Source of the DNA: Candidatus Bathyarchaeota archaeon
GTDB taxonomy: Archaea; Thermoproteota; Bathyarchaeia; 40CM-2-53-6
DNA: 35,478 nt
Reading direction: 5' to 3'
Assembly (NCBI GenBank): GCA_005883075.1
Contig: VBAX01000067.1
Span: forward strand, 1,596 to 37,073
Shown: piece by piece, positions 24,714-33,452 of the stretch
Numbering within the stretch: position 1 is the first letter of the stretch
How the letters are laid out: the number at the start of each line of letters is the position of its first letter
Position numbers and translations under genes: made by a program
The notes under the pieces: generated by a model
What the model was told of the DNA's origin: nothing
The model's input: the letters and a program-made list of their open reading frames with translations, nothing else
Databases searched by the model: none

Positions 24714-25310
24714 ATGACGATAATACCAGTCGTATACGTCAAAGGTCAGTACAATCACCTGATCGTTCGAAACCTCAAGGAACTAGGGGTAGAATCCAAG
24801 CTACTGCCACCATCTGTCCCTCTCGAACAGCTCGAATCGATGAACCCGGACGCGCTGGTAATGGGGGGAGGCCCGCAAAGCGTAAGATCTCCCAACCAAC
24901 TGACTGGCGAGCTTGCGGATGCAGCCCGGTTAATCAGACAAGTTAAACTGCCCATGCTCTGTATCTGCGTCACTCACCAGCTACTCGCCACAGCTTTTGG
25001 TGGAGTCACCGAAGCCGCACAGAAACCAGAGTTTGGTCCGGTAGAAATTTCGGTCATTGACGAAGGACGAATTCTTGAAGGATTAAAGCCAAGTTTCACC
25101 GCGTGGGAGTCTCACAACGATGAGGTGGTAAAGGCACCAGAAGGTTTCCACGTGCTTGCCAAGTCAGACAACTGCGCAATTGAAGCCATGCGACATGACG
25201 ACAGAGACGTATTTGGAGTCCAGTTCCACCCGGAAGTCTCTCACACACTGAAAGGCGTGGACTTGTTCAGGAACTTCCTACATATCGTCGAAGAACATAA
25301 GCGAACATAG
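24714..25310 (+). CDS. guaAA: GMP synthetase, glutamine amidotransferase subunit
   Basis: This 198-aa class I glutamine amidotransferase supplies ammonia to the upstream GMP synthetase subunit. The nucleophile is Cys85 in the elbow LCICVTHQ, a variant of the usual GICLGHQ. The catalytic pair is His172 and Glu174 in FGVQFHPEVSHT. The separate gene, as opposed to a fused GuaA, is typical of archaea. It lies three nt after guaAB on the same strand. Confidence 0.93.
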   Translation: MTIIPVVYVKGQYNHLIVRNLKELGVESKLLPPSVPLEQLESMNPDALVMGGGPQSVRSPNQLTGELADAARLIRQVKLPMLCICVTHQLLATAFGGVTEAAQKPEFGPVEISVIDEGRILEGLKPSFTAWESHNDEVVKAPEGFHVLAKSDNCAIEAMRHDDRDVFGVQFHPEVSHTLKGVDLFRNFLHIVEEHKRT

Positions 25311-25408
25311 CTCCTCTGCTCGCTGACAATCATTCGAAGGGACAAGCGAGCGCCCAATTTCACCGGGTTCTGAGATGGGAGTCTTCTCTGGATTCTCCCA
25401 AGTAACGA

Positions 25409-26884
25409 CTACACAGTAGTTAGTGGCCAAGTAGGTCGTTTCTGACGGTCAGAGATTTCCTGCGGAGAAGAGACTGTCTCAGCCCACTCTACGACAAAGT
25501 CAACCAGCTGGTGGCGGAGCTCTTCGCCCTTAGACTGAGACCGTCTAAGGGTCCTAATATTATCGGCGAGTTGAATCGAACCCAACACATCCTTCGTCCA
25601 TTTCTCAAAATCCCTCCGTCCAATATGGTACTCCAGAGATTCTAATGGCACGATTTTGAGGGCTTCCAGGAATTCTCCAATTGAGGAGGCGAGTATTCCC
25701 GAATATAGTCCAAGACCAGTGTCAAAGTAGAATGACTTGTCCCTTGGAACCGCCATGATCCCATCTACGGTAGCGTCCGCTTCAACCCTGGTATTAGGCC
25801 ACAATCGACTCCCAGGCAGAATCTTTGCTCGGTCTCCGAGCGTGCAACCCTGCCCGATTATGGCACTATCAATGGTTACGTTGTCGCCCACAATCGCTCG
25901 CTCACCAATTATCGTTGATTTCACTGAACAATTACTTCCGATTTCCGTATGACGAAACGTAACCGTTTGATCCAAGAATGTCCCTGAGCGTATCTGGGAA
26001 TCTTCCTCCAAGACCGTTCCAGGCTGGATCTTAACATCATCTTCAATCTTGGCATCATTGTCGAACCATGACGGACCAGAAATCTGAACACGTTGACCCA
26101 TCCTGATGTTTCCCCTCACGAAAACCCGCGGTTTAGAATTGCCGAGTGCCCTTGAGTCGGTAGGAGGATCCTGATCTAGCTTGCCTAGGACCCAGCCAGC
26201 TCCTCTCAAATAGCCCTTGAGTTCTCCCACGTCCACCCAAAACGACTTGGAAGCGAACCCGAAGAGATGTTCACCTACTCGCATTAGGTAGGGGAATAGG
26301 TCCCGAGCAAAGTCCCACTTTTCATCCTCTATGTAATCGACGACATCGGGTTCGAGAATGTAGAAGCCAGTGCTCGCGAGGTTACTAAGCGCTGTGCCTG
26401 GTACCGGTTTTTCTAGAAACTTGACAATTTCCTCCCTCTTCCCCAGAACCGCGATTCCATAAAGGGACGGGTCTTCCACTTCAGTAAGAGCGATGGAAAC
26501 TTCTCCTCCCCTGTCCAAATGAAAGTGAACCATTTCGGTCAGGGAGATTTCGCTGATTGTGTCAGATTGGACGACCAGAAATGTTTCGTCCAGAAGATGA
26601 GCGGCCAGTTTCAGGCTTCCAGCGGTTCCGAATGCAACTCCTTCCGGTTCGACAACGTATGTGATTCTGACCCCGAACCGGGAGCCGTCTCCTAGATAGC
26701 CCATCAGTTGATCTTTGAGATAGCCAACGATGATGATAACGTCGTGAAATCCGTTCGAGGACAGATGGGAGAGTACGTAGTGGATTATTGGGTTGGGACC
26801 GAGTGGAAGCATTGGCTTAGGCCGGGTAAAGGTAAGAGGTCTTAGACGGGTTCCTTCGCCCCCGGCTAGAACAACAGCCTTCAA
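25409..26884 (-). CDS. GlgC-like sugar-1-phosphate nucleotidyltransferase with C-terminal DUF5752-like domain
   Basis: The enzyme makes an NDP-sugar, probably ADP- or UDP-glucose, from sugar-1-phosphate and NTP. Of 491 residues, about 1-240 form the nucleotidyltransferase domain: VVLAGGEGTRLRPLTFTRPK at the start, VVQSDTISE as metal site, FLEKP and FWVDVGELKGY. About 255-375 are left-handed beta-helix hexapeptides (GERAIVGDNVTIDSAIIGQG). About 381-461 match the stand-alone protein at 29179: FYFDTGLGLYSG, SIGEFLEALKIVPLESLEYH, GRRDFEKWTKDVLG. That tail is absent from ordinary GlgC or GMPP enzymes. It faces the glucoamylase gene across 425 nt. The exact nucleotide and sugar cannot be read from the sequence. 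Confidence 0.85.
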   Translation of the reverse strand: MKAVVLAGGEGTRLRPLTFTRPKPMLPLGPNPIIHYVLSHLSSNGFHDVIIIVGYLKDQLMGYLGDGSRFGVRITYVVEPEGVAFGTAGSLKLAAHLLDETFLVVQSDTISEISLTEMVHFHLDRGGEVSIALTEVEDPSLYGIAVLGKREEIVKFLEKPVPGTALSNLASTGFYILEPDVVDYIEDEKWDFARDLFPYLMRVGEHLFGFASKSFWVDVGELKGYLRGAGWVLGKLDQDPPTDSRALGNSKPRVFVRGNIRMGQRVQISGPSWFDNDAKIEDDVKIQPGTVLEEDSQIRSGTFLDQTVTFRHTEIGSNCSVKSTIIGERAIVGDNVTIDSAIIGQGCTLGDRAKILPGSRLWPNTRVEADATVDGIMAVPRDKSFYFDTGLGLYSGILASSIGEFLEALKIVPLESLEYHIGRRDFEKWTKDVLGSIQLADNIRTLRRSQSKGEELRHQLVDFVVEWAETVSSPQEISDRQKRPTWPLTTV

Positions 26885-26950
26885 GGTTCACGCGAGTTCT
26901 AGGTCAACGATACCCGCATCCGGCCCCCACAAGAGACTGAAGCCAGTCAC

Positions 26951-26959
26951 GTATAAAGT
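26951..26959 (-). promoter_or_regulatory. TATA box for nucleotidyltransferase gene
   Basis: On the minus strand ACTTTATAC lies about 70 nt before the ATG at 26884. It predicts a start near 26928 and a leader of about 44 nt. Confidence 0.4.
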
Positions 26960-27261
26960 GCCTAGAAGGTGAAAAGAGGGAAGCTCTGACCGCAAATCTT
27001 CCGCTCCTAGTGCCAGCCTTGATATTACAATTCCAACAAGTCGTGACCCTGGGTTATTTGGAGAGTAGCCACCATGACAACGTAATCTCGACCAAAGAGA
27101 AGAGCGCTAAGCCCATGAGATAAGTGAAACCCGTGCTTGGGGATCGAAACCTAGTAGCGGCGACGCCGACCGAAGACCCATCATCGTTGGTATTGCAGGA
27201 GGAGTGCTAAAGAATGCTGATTGCCGGTGTTCCCTCGCTAGCAATGGTTGCGATACCTAAC

Positions 27262-27272
27262 CCCTTTAAGTT
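27262..27272 (+). promoter_or_regulatory. TATA box for glucoamylase gene
   Basis: CCCTTTAAGTT lies about 42 nt before the ATG at 27309. It predicts initiation near 27292 and a short leader. Confidence 0.4.
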
Positions 27273-27308
27273 TCCCAGACTGGACCCTCGTGAAGAAAGG
27301 CACTGCAG

Positions 27309-29150
27309 ATGCTCTCGACAAGCCAGCAAGCCCCGATGGGCAATCGTTCCACCCTAATTACCATTGGGAAGAACGGAGAACTCAGGCACCTATTCTGGCC
27401 TACACAAAACTATCCTCAGCATGTTCGGGGATCTCTACCGGGAATCATATGCGGGAAGGGTCAGAACGAATCCTTCAGCTGGTTGACAGACGACCCTTGG
27501 ACAAGAAGACAGAGATATCTTCCCGATAGCACTATTCTTGAAACAACTTTCACTGACAATCGTAATGGTTTCGAAGTAAGGGCTACGGATTTCGTCTTGC
27601 CCAGCAAGGATGCCCTTGTCAGAGTTTTCGAGATATCCAACAAGAACGTGGCTCCCATTGACACAAGTTTCCTCTACTACAACGACTTCAACATAGCCGA
27701 AACCCCTGTCGGTGATGCCTGCTACTACGACCAGAGATCTGACACTATCATCTCCTACAAGCGAAACTATTGGTTCACCTTTGGAGGTCAGAGACGATCT
27801 TCCGCCCATCAATGCGGGGTCCACGAAGAGGCATCAGATGCCTTCGTTGACGCAAAAGATGGCAAACTGTCCGGAAACCCTCTCGCCCTATATTCAGGGA
27901 CGAGAGGAGTGAATTCCTGTCTCAAGTGGGACCTTGGAAGTCTGAATCCAGGTGTCAAAGAACAACTTGTTCTCTTGATGTGCTTCGCACACAACAAGCA
28001 AGACGCCTTGTCTCTAATCGATACTGCAAGGAAGAGCTCGCTTCCGGAGATGGTTAATGACGTCAACAAATACTGTCAAGACTGGCTTAGAAATGCCAAA
28101 GTTGCTAGAGTTCCAGAAGCCTGGGAGGATCTGCTCAGAAGGTCCCTTCTAACTCTGAGAACACTTGTATCTCCAGACTTCGGAGGAATCGTCGCCGCCC
28201 CGACGCTAGAGCCAGATTACAGATACGTCTGGTCCCGAGACGGGACATATGTCGCATACGCGCTAGACCGCTGCGGCTACCACAAAGATGCAGAAGCCTT
28301 CTATCGTTGGTGCAAAGAAGCTCAGGAGCCGAACGGTGGATGGAATCAAAGATACAATATTGAAAAGACTCCCGCGCCATCCTGGGGAGAGCAGGAAGAC
28401 CAGTGCGCCACGATCCTATGGGGCTTCGGACAGCACTACGAACTGACTAAGAATCGAGACTTTCTGGAAGACGTTTGGCCCACCATAGAGAAAGGCGTTG
28501 AACATCTCTTGCTCGGAAGAGACCCGGAAACCGGTCTTGTCGGGCCATCGCTGGACCTCTGGGAAGAGAAGAGCGCACTACATACCTACACGAACTCGGC
28601 GGCATACGGGGCGCTGAGAGAGAGCGCTAAGATAGCGTCAGTCCTCGGACGTGACGCGCTAGCAGAATCCTGGAAGAAAGAGAATGGCATTCTGCAAAGT
28701 GCCATTGTCAAGCATCTCTGGAATGAACAGAATAATCGTTTCCTGAAATCAGTCAAGCCCGTGGACAATGACATTGACACCGCGATCATAGGACTATCCT
28801 TCCCATTTTGCGTATTACAGCCTGATGACCCTAGAATGCTGAGCACGGCTCATCAGATCGAAAACGCCTACCGCTACACCGCCGAAGGGATCGGAAGATA
28901 TCCGAGCGACGTTTACCAGGGAGGCAACCCTTGGTTCATTACGACACTCTGGATGGCGTTGTACCATTGCCAGCTCGGCAACTACCAGAAGGCCAAGACC
29001 CTCATCGACTGGTCAGCAAGGCACGTTGACGAGCTCCAGCTTTTCGCAGAACAAGTAAACAGAGAGAACGGAGAGCCCGTTTCAGCCTCGCCCTTGGCAT
29101 GGTCGCACGCTATGTTCATACTTAGCCTTCTAAACTTCAAGGAAGCATAG
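27309..29150 (+). CDS. GH15 glucoamylase-type glucan hydrolase
   Basis: This 613-aa enzyme of family GH15 releases glucose from alpha-1,4/1,6 glucans or from malto-oligosaccharides or trehalose. The N-terminal beta-sandwich (about 10-260) starts GNRSTLITIGKNGELRHLFW. The (alpha/alpha)6 catalytic barrel follows. Substrate-site residues are in PDYRYVWSRDGTY. The general acid Glu is in WGEQEDQCATILWG (about 361-363). The general base Glu is in LQLFAEQVNRENGEP (near 581). There is no signal peptide, so it should act inside the cell on stored glucan. ATG 27309 is used; ATG 27336 (MGNRST) is an alternative. Neighbours make glycogen turnover the likely role. Confidence 0.92.
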   Translation: MLSTSQQAPMGNRSTLITIGKNGELRHLFWPTQNYPQHVRGSLPGIICGKGQNESFSWLTDDPWTRRQRYLPDSTILETTFTDNRNGFEVRATDFVLPSKDALVRVFEISNKNVAPIDTSFLYYNDFNIAETPVGDACYYDQRSDTIISYKRNYWFTFGGQRRSSAHQCGVHEEASDAFVDAKDGKLSGNPLALYSGTRGVNSCLKWDLGSLNPGVKEQLVLLMCFAHNKQDALSLIDTARKSSLPEMVNDVNKYCQDWLRNAKVARVPEAWEDLLRRSLLTLRTLVSPDFGGIVAAPTLEPDYRYVWSRDGTYVAYALDRCGYHKDAEAFYRWCKEAQEPNGGWNQRYNIEKTPAPSWGEQEDQCATILWGFGQHYELTKNRDFLEDVWPTIEKGVEHLLLGRDPETGLVGPSLDLWEEKSALHTYTNSAAYGALRESAKIASVLGRDALAESWKKENGILQSAIVKHLWNEQNNRFLKSVKPVDNDIDTAIIGLSFPFCVLQPDDPRMLSTAHQIENAYRYTAEGIGRYPSDVYQGGNPWFITTLWMALYHCQLGNYQKAKTLIDWSARHVDELQLFAEQVNRENGEPVSASPLAWSHAMFILSLLNFKEA

Positions 29151-29178
29151 CTACATGATCTTGCTGTAGCATGTGGGC

Positions 29179-29529
29179 CTAAGTTGTTCTCTTCTGGATC
29201 CTATTGATTCTCGTCTTAACCACGTCCACAAGACGCATGCGCAACTGTTCTCCAGAAAGCTTCTTCTCATTCAAACCGGTGATTTGTCGAGCAAGCGAAT
29301 CCTCCCCCAGCATCCTCAGCCAGTTCTCGAAATCTCCACGGCCAGTATGGAACTGGATGGAGGCAATATCAATGCTGCTCAACACTCCAACAAAGTCGGA
29401 CAAGTTTCGAGCCGCCGCTCCGGTCGGGGCTCCTATCGACCTGTAGAAATAGAACGCATTCTGCGGCGGAACATCTCGAAGTACACTCGCAGTTTCCTTC
29501 AAAGTCTTGGCTACAGGCATCAACTTCAC
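29179..29529 (-). CDS. stand-alone DUF5752-like protein
   Basis: This 116-aa protein runs from GTG 29529, or better from ATG 29520. It carries the same domain as the tail of the nucleotidyltransferase: NAFYFYRSIGAPTGAAARNL, LSDFVGVLSSIDIASIQFH, GRGDFENWLRMLGEDSLA, GEQLRMRLVDVVK. The conserved frame is an N-terminal FYF, an H-x-GRxDFExW core and an LRxxLVD helix. I assign it to DUF5752 from memory of that pattern. The biochemical function is unknown. It lies between the glucoamylase and the glycogen synthase, in opposite orientation to both. Being in the glycogen island twice argues for a regulatory or glucan-related role (inference). Confidence 0.75.
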   Translation of the reverse strand: MKLMPVAKTLKETASVLRDVPPQNAFYFYRSIGAPTGAAARNLSDFVGVLSSIDIASIQFHTGRGDFENWLRMLGEDSLARQITGLNEKKLSGEQLRMRLVDVVKTRINRIQKRTT

Positions 29530-29572
29530 TTCCGAGTTGTCAGATACAAAATGGTTTCGCTTTAGGCTTTCT

Positions 29573-29584
29573 CTCTTAATTATC
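29573..29584. promoter_or_regulatory. AT-rich core between DUF5752 gene and glycogen synthase
   Basis: CTCTTAATTATC is nearly symmetric and lies about 30 nt before the glycogen synthase ATG (29613) and about 50 nt before the DUF5752 gene start. It could serve as TATA box in one or both directions. Confidence 0.35.
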
Positions 29585-29612
29585 CCTTAGAGGCGGCTAT
29601 TGACCGTCTGGG

Positions 29613-31439
29613 ATGCTGACGAGGAGAGTGACTTCTCAACAACCCTCACTGAGCCGGGGGGCACATTCAGTAAAAAGAGTTTGGATGCTTAGTTATGAGT
29701 GCGCAGGACTCGCACAGGCTGGCGGTTTAGGAGAGGCTGTCGCGGGACTTGCCAGAACCCTCGCACAAGACTCCAAGATAGAAGTCACGGTTTTCCTCCC
29801 GAGTCATGGGAGGCACCTGGACCAGGACTTGAGAACAGCGTACAACCTGAAGGACGAAACGACTTTCATCGCGAACGGGTACAGAACGGGGACAGACCAC
29901 CTCCATTATCGTTACTTAGCCGGGATTGAACGGGGCCACAGAGATTCAGTCCGCTACGCGCTCGTAAAGGGCTTGGATGGACGGACAAGCAAATGGCTCA
30001 ATCACCGAACTCTCTACGATAGCAATGTCGTGTTTGAAAAAATGAGCTTGTTCGCGAGAACAGTGAAGACATACTCAGACTACCTGCTCGCCACAGGGTC
30101 GCTTAGCAACCTTCCCGATTTGATTCACGCCCACGACTGGCATATGATCCCAGCAGGAGTTGCCTTGAAGCAGTCTCTTGAGGAAAATCGTGTGCGAGTT
30201 CCACTAGTATTCACTATCCATCTGCTTGGGCGTGTTTCCCTGCCTTGGCATTACGGATCGGACGCATGGTGTGGAATCCAGGATCTTCAGCATGATGTAA
30301 GGATTGGAAGGAAAGGGGTCTTCACACTTGGATACCGTCAGGTCTGGGAAGCGTACTGTCACGACTCCCTAGAAAGGTTTGGATGTTACGAGGCGAATTA
30401 TGTCACTTCCGTGAGCAGCTCTTACCTGACCCATGATGTTTCCGATTACGTCGGGAACGCGATCAAAGGGAAGAGTGGACACGTCTACAATGGATGCGAT
30501 TGGGATAACGAAGAGATCAATTCAATGGTTCGAGTCGATCAAACTGGCGAGAAACCCATCGGTCTGAATGATCAGTACCTAAATCGCTGGGACCTCAGGA
30601 GACAACTTCTCACTCAAGGCCTGGCTGAAGCGAGACCGACAGTGGAGGGTCAAAATAATCTCGATGGATCTCAAGAACGACGAGATCAGAGCAAGCGGCT
30701 GATTGAGCCCTTTGAAGAGGACGGATCTCTCGTTCTTATGACAGGGAGATTGAGCCCACAGAAAGGCGTCGATATCCTCCTTGACGCGGTCCCACGTATT
30801 CTCAAAGTACTCCCAAGCACCAAGTTCCTATTCTTCCTACTGCCATCAAATGATCCGGACTCAAACAAGTCAACCAGTATGGTTGCTGCAGGTTACCCGA
30901 GGAATGTTAGACTTATCATGGGCAGGGACCGTCCGCTCTATCTCCTTTCCCATGTTGCAGCGGACGTTTACGCAATGCCCTCCAGGGTGGAGCCATTCGG
31001 GATCAGCGCCCTCGAAGCAATGATCACCGGGAACCCCGTCGTTGGGGCCGACGTCGGCGGCCTTAGAGAAACAGTTCTTGACATCCAAAAATACGGCGAT
31101 ACGGGAACAGGAATCTTGACTCCCGCCGAAGACGCGAGGTCTCTCTCCTCTGCCCTGATTTCTATGATAATAACGATGAAGATCGACGAGTCATCACAGC
31201 GTGGAGAAGTAGACATGAGCGATTCGGTGGAAGAGATTCCTTCCAAACCTATCAGGGAAATGGTCGGCAAGAACCCGCGGTTCGGATCGATGATCAGGGA
31301 GAACTGCAGGAGCAGAGTTGAAGAGAAGTTCAGATGGAAGAACGCGGGTCTCCTCGCACTCGCCCGGTACGCAAAGGCGAAACAATTATCCACGAAACCA
31401 ACGGTCTATTCCAAAGGCGGAAAGTCATCGAGAAACTGA
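29613..31439 (+). CDS. glgA: glycogen synthase (GT5)
   Basis: This 608-aa GT-B glycosyltransferase transfers glucose from ADP- or UDP-glucose to an alpha-1,4 glucan. The N-terminal GT5 domain has YECAGLAQAGGLGEAV, the AGGLG donor loop, then LIHAHDWHMIPAG. The C-terminal GT1-like domain has LMTGRLSPQKGVDILLDA and the E-x7-E motif EPFGISALEAM near residue 460. A charged stretch of about 50 residues (around 315-365) is inserted before the C-terminal domain. The first about 20 residues look non-native; an internal start before VKRVWMLSYE is possible. It is convergent with glgB, with 19 nt between stop codons. Confidence 0.9.
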   Translation: MLTRRVTSQQPSLSRGAHSVKRVWMLSYECAGLAQAGGLGEAVAGLARTLAQDSKIEVTVFLPSHGRHLDQDLRTAYNLKDETTFIANGYRTGTDHLHYRYLAGIERGHRDSVRYALVKGLDGRTSKWLNHRTLYDSNVVFEKMSLFARTVKTYSDYLLATGSLSNLPDLIHAHDWHMIPAGVALKQSLEENRVRVPLVFTIHLLGRVSLPWHYGSDAWCGIQDLQHDVRIGRKGVFTLGYRQVWEAYCHDSLERFGCYEANYVTSVSSSYLTHDVSDYVGNAIKGKSGHVYNGCDWDNEEINSMVRVDQTGEKPIGLNDQYLNRWDLRRQLLTQGLAEARPTVEGQNNLDGSQERRDQSKRLIEPFEEDGSLVLMTGRLSPQKGVDILLDAVPRILKVLPSTKFLFFLLPSNDPDSNKSTSMVAAGYPRNVRLIMGRDRPLYLLSHVAADVYAMPSRVEPFGISALEAMITGNPVVGADVGGLRETVLDIQKYGDTGTGILTPAEDARSLSSALISMIITMKIDESSQRGEVDMSDSVEEIPSKPIREMVGKNPRFGSMIRENCRSRVEEKFRWKNAGLLALARYAKAKQLSTKPTVYSKGGKSSRN

Positions 31440-31458
31440 ATTATTATCCAAACTACGC

Positions 31459-33420
31459 TCAAACCTCGTTCTTGAAAAACAGGGCTCCCAGAGGCGGTAG
31501 ATTAATCCGAATTGAATGTTCTTTGCCGTGAAATGCGTGAGCGTCGGTACTTACTCCGCCAAGATTACCCTGGCCGCTACCACCATATTCGACGGCATCA
31601 CTGTTCAGGATTTCCTTCCAGTATTCACTTCCGCTAACCCCCAGTCGATAGTTCTTTCGGGGCAGCGGGGTGAAATTCAGCACAACTAGGACTTGATTTT
31701 CCTGGGTCTTTTCTTTCCGGACGAAGCTGATTATGCTCTTTTCCCAGTCTTTGGTGTCCACCCATTCGAAGCCACTTCTCTCGAAGTCCATCTGGTGAAG
31801 CGCCTCTTCAGTTCGGTAGGTCTTGTTGAGGTCTTTCACCCATTGGTGAAGCCTCCTATGCGGTTCCTGTTCTAGTAAATGCCAGTCGAGGCTCTCCTCG
31901 AAGTTCCATTCGTTCCGCTGCCCGAAATCTCCACCCATAAAGAGGAGTTTCTTCCCAGGATGACCGTACATGTAGCCGTAGAGGAGTCTGAGGTTAGCGA
32001 ACTTCTGCCAGGTATCACCTGGCATCTTGTCGAGCAGAGAACGCTTCCCGTAGACGACTTCATCATGGGATAATGGGAGGATGAAGTTTTCCGAGAACGC
32101 GTACCAGAGACTGAAGGTGAGCTGGTCATGATGGTGCTTTCTGTAAACGGGGTCCTTGGCGAAGTATTCCAGCGAGTCATGCATCCAGCCCATGCTCCAC
32201 TTCATACCGAAACCGAGCCCTCCCACGTAAGTTGGGTGTGATACCATAGGCCACGCGGTTGATTCTTCCGCGATCATTTGGACGTCAGGCTGAGCGCGGT
32301 ATACTGCCTGGTTGAGCTCCTTGATGAAGGATAGTGCTTCCAGATTCTCCCTGCCCCCATACATGTTAGGCGTCCACTCACCCTTCTTCCGGGAGTAGTC
32401 CAAGTAGAGCATTGAGGCTACTCCATCGACTCTGAGTCCATCGGCGTGGTATTTGTTTAGCCAGAAGACCGCACTGCTCGCCAGGAAAGATCGGACTTCA
32501 TTCTTTCCAAAATCAAAGATGAAACTCTTCCAATCTGGATGATTTCTCTTCTGAGGGTCAGAATACTCGAAAAGGTGTGAGCCATCATAGCAAGCAAGTC
32601 CGTATGCGTCTGATGGAAAGTGAGAGGGGACCCAGTCCAGGATTACTCCGAATCCTTTTTTGTGAAGCTCATCGACGAGGTGCAAGAAGTCTTCGGGTAT
32701 GCCGAACCGGCTCGTGGGCGCGAAATAGCCCAGAGTTTGGTACCCCCAAGACCGACTGTAGGGATGCTCCATCACGGGCATAAATTCCACATGAGTGTAC
32801 TGCATCTCTTCTAGGTAGCCCGGCAGGTCCCTCGCCAACTCTCGATAGGTTAGCCATCGCTGGTTGTCTTCTGGGACCCGCTTCCAGGATCCGAGATGGA
32901 TCTCGTAAATGGCAAAGGGCGAGTCTAGAGAATTGTTCTTCGATCGGTCTTTCATCCATTCTTTGTCATCCCAAGAATGTTTGAGCTCCCAGACGACTGA
33001 TGCTGTTCGAGGTGGGATTTCCCAGAGTAGGGCGAACGGGTCCCCTTTTTCCATGGAATATCCGGCATGGATTCTGGACTCGATATTGTACTTGTAAAGA
33101 GCGCCTTTAGCGAGTCCTGGTATGAACCCTTCCCAGATCCCGGAGCCGTCGCTCCTAAGTTTCAGAGAGTGACTATTTTTCCGCCATTGATTGAAATCTC
33201 CAATCACGTGGACCTGTTTGGCATTAGGAGCCCACACCGCGAAATGTGTGCCTTCTTCCCCGTTGAGCTGGATGGGGTGGGAGCCTAGTTTCTCATAGAG
33301 TTGGATGTGTCTTCCTTCTTTGAAGAGATGAATGTCGTATGGCGTCAGTAGCTCGTGTTCGATAACCGTATCCATGGTTGGGAAAGCTCCTCGGCCCTTG
33401 GCTGGCAATGACGGACCCAT
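31459..33420 (-). CDS. glgB: 1,4-alpha-glucan branching enzyme (GH13, bacterial type)
   Basis: GlgB cuts alpha-1,4 chains and reattaches them as alpha-1,6 branches. Of 653 residues, an N-terminal CBM48-like domain (about 40-140) contains GTHFAVWAPNAKQVHVIGDFNQW. The GH13 barrel follows, with VILDWVPSHFP, the nucleophile Asp in GLRVDGVASMLYLDY (about 331), the acid Glu in QMIAEESTAWP (about 385) and LSHDEVVYGK (about 452). A C-terminal beta domain completes it. ATG 33375 (MDTVIEHE) is a more natural start than 33420. Most archaeal branching enzymes are GH57, so a GH13 GlgB suggests acquisition from bacteria. It follows the 98-aa gene on the same strand. Confidence 0.95.
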   Translation of the reverse strand: MGPSLPAKGRGAFPTMDTVIEHELLTPYDIHLFKEGRHIQLYEKLGSHPIQLNGEEGTHFAVWAPNAKQVHVIGDFNQWRKNSHSLKLRSDGSGIWEGFIPGLAKGALYKYNIESRIHAGYSMEKGDPFALLWEIPPRTASVVWELKHSWDDKEWMKDRSKNNSLDSPFAIYEIHLGSWKRVPEDNQRWLTYRELARDLPGYLEEMQYTHVEFMPVMEHPYSRSWGYQTLGYFAPTSRFGIPEDFLHLVDELHKKGFGVILDWVPSHFPSDAYGLACYDGSHLFEYSDPQKRNHPDWKSFIFDFGKNEVRSFLASSAVFWLNKYHADGLRVDGVASMLYLDYSRKKGEWTPNMYGGRENLEALSFIKELNQAVYRAQPDVQMIAEESTAWPMVSHPTYVGGLGFGMKWSMGWMHDSLEYFAKDPVYRKHHHDQLTFSLWYAFSENFILPLSHDEVVYGKRSLLDKMPGDTWQKFANLRLLYGYMYGHPGKKLLFMGGDFGQRNEWNFEESLDWHLLEQEPHRRLHQWVKDLNKTYRTEEALHQMDFERSGFEWVDTKDWEKSIISFVRKEKTQENQVLVVLNFTPLPRKNYRLGVSGSEYWKEILNSDAVEYGGSGQGNLGGVSTDAHAFHGKEHSIRINLPPLGALFFKNEV

Positions 33421-33452
33421 GAATCAATTGAAGGTTCCTAGTAACAATTTCA

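Larger units (their letters stand above)
26885..27308. other. 424-nt divergent intergenic region
   Basis: The spacer separates the nucleotidyltransferase (minus) from the glucoamylase (plus) and holds a promoter for each. The middle (about 27080-27240) is GC-richer and could fold, for example CGGCGACGCCGACCG. I see no tRNA and no recognisable RNA family, and no frame that looks coding. Confidence 0.35.

Noticed and set aside
27130-27160. AGTAGCGGCGA resembling a conserved 23S rRNA segment
   Set aside because: Only about 11-12 bases match and neither flank fits the 23S secondary structure, so this is not an rRNA fragment.
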